Assembly: GCA_000405805.1 (NCBI GenBank)
Contig: ASPJ01000017.1
Coordinates: 1-12,354, forward strand
Direction: 5' to 3'
Length of the DNA stretch: 12,354 nucleotides
Source of the DNA: Fidelibacterota bacterium SCGC AAA003-L08
GTDB lineage: Bacteria; Fidelibacterota; Marinisomatia; SCGC-AAA003-L08; D37C17
Part shown: positions 7,339 to 12,354 of the stretch, in pieces
Numbering within the stretch: position 1 is the first letter of the stretch
Layout of the letters: every line of letters begins with the position of its first letter
Notes under the pieces: model-generated
The model's input: the letters and a program-made list of their open reading frames with translations, nothing else
What the model was told of the DNA's origin: nothing
Database searches by the model: none
Position numbers and translations under genes: made by a program

Positions 7339-8424
7339 ATGATTTTAGATTCTATAAATATTGAAAACCTAAGATCTATTAATAAATTCAATATGACATT
7401 TAAACCAGGCATTAATTTAATATATGGTGAAAATGGAAGAGGAAAAACCTCTATTTTGGAAGCTATATATATATTGTCAATTTCAAGAAGTTTTAGATCT
7501 CATTTTTTAAGAAATATTATTACGGATGGAAAATCTAATATTCAAATCGTCGGGAAAATAAAAGATTCATCTAATCAATATTTAAAAATTGAATATTATA
7601 AACTTAATAATCAAAAAAGAATTAAAATAAATGAAAAAAAAATTAACAATTTATCAGAATTATTAGGAATATTTCCAGTAACAGTATTATCTCCGGATGA
7701 TATTGATATTATTACAGGAAACAACAAAGATAAACATAAGTTTTTTAATATGATTTTGTGTCATACAAACAAGCTTTATTTAAATTATCTACAGCAATAC
7801 AAGCTGATAATTAAACAACGCAACTCCTTATTACAGTCTCAACCAACCTTAGAGGATATTCAGATATGGAACGAAAAATTATCTGATTTAGGAGAAAAAA
7901 TATGGAAAATAAGAAAAGATTTTTTTAGTAATTTCACTTCTATTTTTACCAAACTATGGAATCAACTTGATTGTAAATTCAAGGCCAACATTGAATATCA
8001 TAACAATCAAATATTATCTAAAAACGAATATTATGAACAACTGTGTAGCAACCATTTGAATGATTTAAAAACGGGCTATACTAAGAAAGGCCCTCATAAA
8101 GATATTATTAATTTATTTTTTAATAATATGCCAATTAAAGAATGTGGTTCTCAGGGCGAAAAAAAATTATTTCTAATAGTTTTAAAAATTTCTGAAGCTA
8201 TTTATATTAACAATATTATGAATAAAGAGCCAATTATTTTGCTGGATGATTTATTTGCTATGTTAGATAAAAATAGAGGTTCAAAAATTCTCAAATTATT
8301 AACAAATAATTTTCAAATTTTTATTACAACTACAGATGCTAATGCAGAAACGTACTTTTCTAAAATGACTCAATTAAATTTTATTAAACTTGAAGAATGT
8401 AATGATATATGTTTCGCAGCTTAA
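7339..8424 (+). CDS. recF: RecF, recombination mediator / gap-repair ATPase
   Basis: SMC/ABC-like ATPase that, with RecO and RecR, helps load RecA on single-stranded gaps and at stalled forks. The 361 residues match the family size. The protein starts MILDSINIENLRSINKFNM. Walker A is GENGRGKT (30-37), the ABC signature region is SQGEKK (271-276), and Walker B with D-loop is ILLDDLFAMLD with acidic residues at 303-304. The start lies one base after the dnaN stop, and the last 16 bases overlap dciA. This dnaN-recF pairing is conserved in many bacteria and supports clamp-linked repair function. The signature has Glu-Lys-Lys where many RecF proteins have Gln-Gln/Lys-Arg, a minor variation. Confidence 0.95.
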   Translation: MILDSINIENLRSINKFNMTFKPGINLIYGENGRGKTSILEAIYILSISRSFRSHFLRNIITDGKSNIQIVGKIKDSSNQYLKIEYYKLNNQKRIKINEKKINNLSELLGIFPVTVLSPDDIDIITGNNKDKHKFFNMILCHTNKLYLNYLQQYKLIIKQRNSLLQSQPTLEDIQIWNEKLSDLGEKIWKIRKDFFSNFTSIFTKLWNQLDCKFKANIEYHNNQILSKNEYYEQLCSNHLNDLKTGYTKKGPHKDIINLFFNNMPIKECGSQGEKKLFLIVLKISEAIYINNIMNKEPIILLDDLFAMLDKNRGSKILKLLTNNFQIFITTTDANAETYFSKMTQLNFIKLEECNDICFAA

Positions 8425-8690
8425 ATAATATTATTGAATCAATTAGCACTAATCATAAATTAAAAAAATATTTTATTTATGATCAGATTCAATTAATATG
8501 GCTAGAGCATATTGACAAAACTATTCAATCGAATACTCAGCTAATTAATTTTAAAAATAATGTTTTGATTATTGAAACGTCTAATCCTTTATGGAAAACA
8601 GAATTAGGATTGCAAAAAGATGAATTATTAGCAATTATTAATAAAAATTTAAAAACAACTAAACCAATAAAGGACATTCGATTTATATGA
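8409..8690 (+). CDS. dciA: DUF721 protein, DciA-type helicase-loading factor
   Basis: Small protein of 93 residues matching the DUF721/DciA pattern. It has an N-terminal helix, IWLEHIDKTIQSNTQ (Trp31), an LIIETSNPLWKTELGLQKDELLAIIN stretch (Trp62), and a terminal IKDIRFI strand. DciA is the ancestral operator of the replicative helicase DnaB in bacteria without DnaC or DnaI. The position between recF and gyrB is typical of DUF721 genes. The start overlaps the recF end by 16 bases, and its TGA overlaps the gyrB ATG (ATGA), so translation is probably coupled. It consists of little more than the KH-like core, without the long extra tail of some homologues. The symbol rests on domain and context. 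Confidence 0.82.
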   Translation: MFRSLNNIIESISTNHKLKKYFIYDQIQLIWLEHIDKTIQSNTQLINFKNNVLIIETSNPLWKTELGLQKDELLAIINKNLKTTKPIKDIRFI

Positions 8691-10640
8691 ACGATCAAAA
8701 TCAATCTTATCAATCTGACAAGATTACAGTTTTAAAAGGCTTAGAGGCAGTACGTAAACGACCAGCCATGTATATTGGTGATCTTGGGAAAAGAGGTCTT
8801 CATCATTTAGTATGGGAAGTGGTAGACAATTCTATTGATGAAGCAATGGCGGGATATTGTTCTGAAATTACCGTTTCAATTTTAGCAGATGGTTCTATAT
8901 CAGTAGAAGATGATGGTAGAGGCATACCTGTAGATATGCATAAAGAAGAGGGAAAATCTGGATTAGAGTTGGTAATGACTGTATTGCATGCTGGAGGAAA
9001 ATTTGATAAAGATACATATAAAGTGTCAGGGGGACTACATGGTGTCGGAGTATCAGTTGTCAATGCTTTATCCTCTCATTGTATCGCAGAAGTACATCGA
9101 GATGGAAAAAAATATTCACAACAATACAAATATGGCATTGCTAAAACTGAAGTAGAAGTAGAAGGTAAATCTGATAAAAACGGAACTAAAATTATTTTTA
9201 CTCCTGACTATGATATTTTTTGTTAATCAGAAATATGAATTTAATATTATTGATACGCGATTGCGTGAATTAGCATATTTAAATAGTGGTATTAAAATTA
9301 ATTTAATTGATGAAAATACTCATGATAAAAAAGAACATTATTCTGAAGGAGGATTATCAGAATTTGTTCAGCATTTAGATCAAAACCAAAACACGGTTTT
9401 TGAAAGCCCAATCCACATTAAAGGAGAAAAAGATAATGTGCCGGTTGATTTAGCGCTTAGATATAATGAATCTTACACAGAGACATTATTAACTTTTGTT
9501 AATAATATTAATACAATTGAAGGTGGAACACATTTAGCTGGATTTAAATCTGCATTAACCCGCTCATTAAATCAATATGCAGCAAAAAATAATTTATTTA
9601 AACCCGTCAAAGGAGAAACCCTTTCATTAGGGGGCGAAGATGTTCGTGAAGGTTTAACATGTGTATTATCAATTAAAGTACAAGAGCCTCAATTTGAAGG
9701 CCAAACTAAGACAAAATTAGGCAATGGTGAGGTTAAAGGTATATGTGATTCGATTGTTATGGAGGCATTATCTGATTATTTTGAACAAAACCCAGAAATT
9801 GCGAAATCAATTATTCATAAAGCTGAAAATGCAGCGCGAGCACGTGAAGCTGCTCGAAAAGCACGTGAATTAGTAAGAAGAAAAAATGTTCTAGATATTT
9901 CAGCATTACCAGGAAAGCTCGCTGATTGTTCAGAAAAAGATCCTGCATTAAGTGAAATTTATATTGTTGAAGGAGATTCAGCGGGTGGTTCTGCTAAACA
10001 AGGAAGAGACAGAAAGAATCAAGCTATTTTACCTTTAAGAGGTAAAGTAATAAATGCAGAAAAAGCACGAATTGACAAATTATTAGCAAACAATGAAATT
10101 CAAACATTAATTACAGCACTTGGGGCAGGGTTTGGAGGTGATGCTGATTCTGAAGATACATCAGTAGGTGATTTTGATTTATCAAAATTAAGATATCATA
10201 AAATCATTATTATGACAGATGCAGATGTTGATGGTAGTCATATTAGAACATTATTGCTTACTTTTTTGTTTAGGAAAATGCCTGAATTAATTACAGCAGG
10301 GCATATATATATTGCACAACCACCACTATATAAAATATCAAAAGGCAAACACATTGAATATGCTTTCACAGATTTAGAAAAAGATAAAATTGTCAGCAAT
10401 TTAGCAGAATCAAGTAATGCAAAGATTGAAATTCAAAGATATAAAGGATTGGGTGAAATGAATGCTGATCAATTATGGGATACTACGATGGATCCGGCAA
10501 ATAGAACATTATTACAAGTTACAATTGAGGATGCAACTGAAGCGCATGAAATATTTAGCACTTTAATGGGTGAAGAAGTTGCACCTAGAAGAGAATTTAT
10601 TGTTACCAGAGCCAAGTTGGTATCAAACTTAGATATATAA
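8687..10640 (+). CDS. gyrB: DNA gyrase subunit B, with a one-base frame break at 9216-9221
   Basis: ATPase subunit of gyrase, which introduces negative supercoils. The reading frame from ATG 8687 hits TAA at 9224-9226. The protein continues in the +1 frame to TAA 10638-10640. Dropping one T from the T6 run gives ...TPDYDIFVNQKYEFNIIDTRL without loss, total about 650 residues, normal for GyrB lacking the proteobacterial insertion. The GHKL ATPase has Glu44 and Asn48 (EVVDN), Asp75 with DDGRGIP, and GGLHGVGVSVVNALS. The transducer has QTKTKLGN. TOPRIM has EGDSAGGSAKQGRDR (Glu428) and DADVDGSH (Asp511/513/515). The end has QRYKGLGEMNADQLWDTTM. gyrB is essential, so a sequence error or very recent event is likelier than a dead gene. 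The gyrA start is 12 bases downstream. Confidence 0.95.
9216..9221 (+). other. T6 run at the gyrB frame break
   Basis: GAT ATT TTT TGT TAA is the sequence as read. With T5 it becomes GAT ATT TTT GTT AAT CAG, which restores a full GyrB. The needed correction is removal of one T (or a +1 shift), the opposite sign from the break in the PPIase gene. Both breaks lie at six-base homopolymers, which favours a base-counting error. Confidence 0.7.
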
Positions 10641-10652
10641 AAGGAATATTAA

Positions 10653-12354
10653 ATGTCAGAAGAATTTCAAGAAGGGCATATAACTCAAGTTGATATAGTC
10701 GACGAAATGTCTGAATCATATCTAAATTATTCAATGTCAGTTATTGTTAGCAGGGCATTACCTGATGTTAGAGATGGTTTAAAACCAGTACATAGAAGAG
10801 TATTATTTGGTGCTGCAGATTTAGGAGCTACCTGGAACCGAAAATATAAAAAAAGTGCACGTATTGTTGGAGAGGTAATGGGGAAATATCATCCACATGG
10901 AGATGCATCAATATATGACACATTGGTTAGAATGGCACAAACATGGTCATTACGATATCCATTAATGGATGGCCAAGGGAATTTTGGTTCTATTGATGGA
11001 GATAATGCTGCTGCTATGAGATATACAGAGGCAAAAATGGATCGATTAGCTTCTGAGCTATTAAAGGATATAGATAAAGAGACCGTTCAATTTCGTCCAA
11101 ACTTTGATGACTCATTAAATGAACCTACTGTACTACCAGCCCAAATTCCTAATTTATTAATGAATGGTTCAGAAGGAATTGCTGTTGGGATGGCAACTAA
11201 AATTCCACCACATAATTTAAATGAATTAATTTCAGGATTAGTTGCATTATTAGAAAATCCAGATATAACAATAGATGAATTATCAGATCATATTAAGGGA
11301 CCAGATTTCCCAACAGGTGGATATATTATGGGTATTGATGGAATAAAAGATGCATATAATACTGGTCGTGGTCGAATAATCATGAGAGGAAAAGCATCAA
11401 TTGAAGAATTACCAAGCGGAAAAGAAGTAATTATTATTTCTGAAATACCATATCAAGTTAATAAATCTAATTTAGTAGAAAAAATTGCTCATTTAGTACG
11501 AGATAAAAGATTAGAAGGTATTTCTGATTTACGTGATGAATCTGATAAAGATGGTATTAGAGTAGTTATTGAATGTAAAAGAGATGCTATAGCAGAAATT
11601 ATTTTAAATAATTTATATAAATTGACTCAATTACAAGAATCCTTTGGGGTTATTATGCTTGCGCTAGTAAACAATATTCCCAAAGTCATGCATATCAAAG
11701 AAGTATTAGGTCATTTTCTAGATTTTAGACGTGAAGTAATTATTAATCGTACTACTTTCGAATTAAAAGAAGCAGAACAAAGAGCGCATATCTTAGAGGG
11801 ATTAAAAAAAGCTCTAGAAAATATTGATGATATTATTTCATTAATAAGAGGATCAAACAATCCTCAAAAGGCAAAGGATTCTTTAATTGAACAGTATAAA
11901 TTTTCTGAAATACAGGCTAAATCAATTTTAGATATGAGATTGCAGAAACTAACCTCTTTAGAGGTAGATAAAGTTATTGAAGAATATAATGAAATTAAAT
12001 TATTGATAGCAAAATTCAATGATATTTTAAATGATTACCAATTACAGAGTAATATTATCAAAAAGGAAATGCTTGAAATTCAAGATAGATATGGTGATGA
12101 TAGAAAATCTGAAATTATTCCAATTAGTGGAGACTTAACAATTGAAGATATGATTGCTGATGATGATATGGTAGTAACCATTACACATAATGGATATATT
12201 AAAAGAGTACCAACTGCTTCATGGAAATCACAAAAACGTGGCGGACGTGGAAAGAAAGGAGCGCATACTAAGGATGATGATTTTGTTGAGCATCTATTTA
12301 TAGCTTCTGCTCATTGTACTATTTTATTTTTCTCAGAAAGAGGTAAATGTTATT
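10653..12354 (+). CDS. gyrA: DNA gyrase subunit A, 3' end beyond the window
   Basis: Breakage-reunion subunit of gyrase. ATG 10653 follows AAGGAA (10641-10646) at good spacing, and 567 codons are present without a stop. Landmarks are SRALPDVRDGLKPVHRR, HPHGDASIYDTLVRMAQ, AAMRYTEAKM with catalytic Tyr124 (E. coli Tyr122), and GSEGIAVGMATKIPPHNLNE. A coiled-coil dimerisation region lies at about 370-470. The GyrA-box-like QKRGGRG (527-533, E. coli QRRGGKG) begins the DNA-wrapping C-terminal domain, favouring gyrase over topoisomerase IV. The beta-pinwheel domain is cut off by the window edge. The residue matching E. coli Ser83 is Ala85, while Asp87 is kept as Asp89. gyrA is cotranscribed with gyrB by spacing. 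Confidence 0.97.
   Translation, partial: MSEEFQEGHITQVDIVDEMSESYLNYSMSVIVSRALPDVRDGLKPVHRRVLFGAADLGATWNRKYKKSARIVGEVMGKYHPHGDASIYDTLVRMAQTWSLRYPLMDGQGNFGSIDGDNAAAMRYTEAKMDRLASELLKDIDKETVQFRPNFDDSLNEPTVLPAQIPNLLMNGSEGIAVGMATKIPPHNLNELISGLVALLENPDITIDELSDHIKGPDFPTGGYIMGIDGIKDAYNTGRGRIIMRGKASIEELPSGKEVIIISEIPYQVNKSNLVEKIAHLVRDKRLEGISDLRDESDKDGIRVVIECKRDAIAEIILNNLYKLTQLQESFGVIMLALVNNIPKVMHIKEVLGHFLDFRREVIINRTTFELKEAEQRAHILEGLKKALENIDDIISLIRGSNNPQKAKDSLIEQYKFSEIQAKSILDMRLQKLTSLEVDKVIEEYNEIKLLIAKFNDILNDYQLQSNIIKKEMLEIQDRYGDDRKSEIIPISGDLTIEDMIADDDMVVTITHNGYIKRVPTASWKSQKRGGRGKKGAHTKDDDFVEHLFIASAHCTILFFSERGKCY

Noticed and set aside
8803..9063. Antisense open frame of 86 codons within gyrB
   Set aside because: It mirrors the conserved ATPase domain of gyrB; Ser/Pro/Thr-rich translation with no recognisable domain.
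9216..9226. Programmed +1 frameshift of the prfB type in gyrB
   Set aside because: The stop codon is not in the A-site next to the slip codon (TGT intervenes), there is no internal Shine-Dalgarno element, and no such control is known for gyrB; a T-count error is simpler.
9838..9872. Two CACGTGAA cores that resemble parS within gyrB
   Set aside because: They lack the flanking TGTTn and ACA of parS (about 9 of 16 matches for the first) and arise from repeated Ala-Arg-Glu codons in the GyrB sequence.
1..12354. Search for mobile elements, CRISPR arrays, defence or toxin-antitoxin genes, tRNA/rRNA, riboswitches
   Set aside because: Coding density is high with core genes on one strand throughout. 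I saw no repeats with regular spacing, no transposase or terminal repeats, and no structured RNA.

Overview
The window is a 12.35 kb stretch of core chromosome from an AT-rich bacterium (roughly 70% A+T by eye). It carries housekeeping genes for DNA repair, envelope protein folding, replication and DNA topology, all on the + strand. Two secreted SurA/parvulin-type foldases point to a diderm cell, and one of their signal peptides ends in Phe-Ser-Gln, as is common in the FCB group (Bacteroidota, Marinimicrobia and relatives). A streamlined marine FCB-type lineage such as Marinimicrobia/SAR406 is my best guess, but it is an inference from style and gene order, not a demonstrated assignment.

Layout: bases 1-82 hold what looks like the last codons of mnmG (gidA). 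They overlap the start of mfd (60-2975), and a perfect 16-bp parS centromere site (61-76) lies exactly in that overlap. Then come two tandem genes for exported peptidyl-prolyl isomerases/OMP chaperones. The first (2988-4681) is split by a -1 frame change at an A-AAA-AAC heptamer. The second (4681-5946) is best read from an ATT codon behind a perfect AGGAGG. A 284-bp non-coding gap (5947-6230) contains a perfect DnaA box, two one-mismatch boxes and a plausible sigma70-type promoter; it is a candidate oriC or origin-proximal region. The tightly packed run dnaN - recF - dciA (DUF721) - gyrB - gyrA follows, with overlaps or gaps of only a few bases. gyrB is interrupted by one extra T in a T6 run, and gyrA leaves the window after 567 codons.

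How the genes fit together: parS, the DnaA box and dnaN/recF/dciA/gyrBA are typical of the replication-origin neighbourhood. ParB would load at parS. DnaA would bind the intergenic boxes. DciA would help load the replicative helicase, the beta clamp would tether polymerase, RecF would act at stalled forks and gaps, and gyrase would relieve supercoils. Mfd couples stalled RNA polymerase to excision repair. The two foldases serve the outer membrane and may share the mfd transcript.

I found no convincing new multi-gene system, mobile element, CRISPR array, tRNA or rRNA. The parts worth a second look are the parS/start-codon overlap, the origin candidate, a shortened Mfd, the slippery-site frame break, the ATT start, and an alanine at the quinolone position of GyrA.
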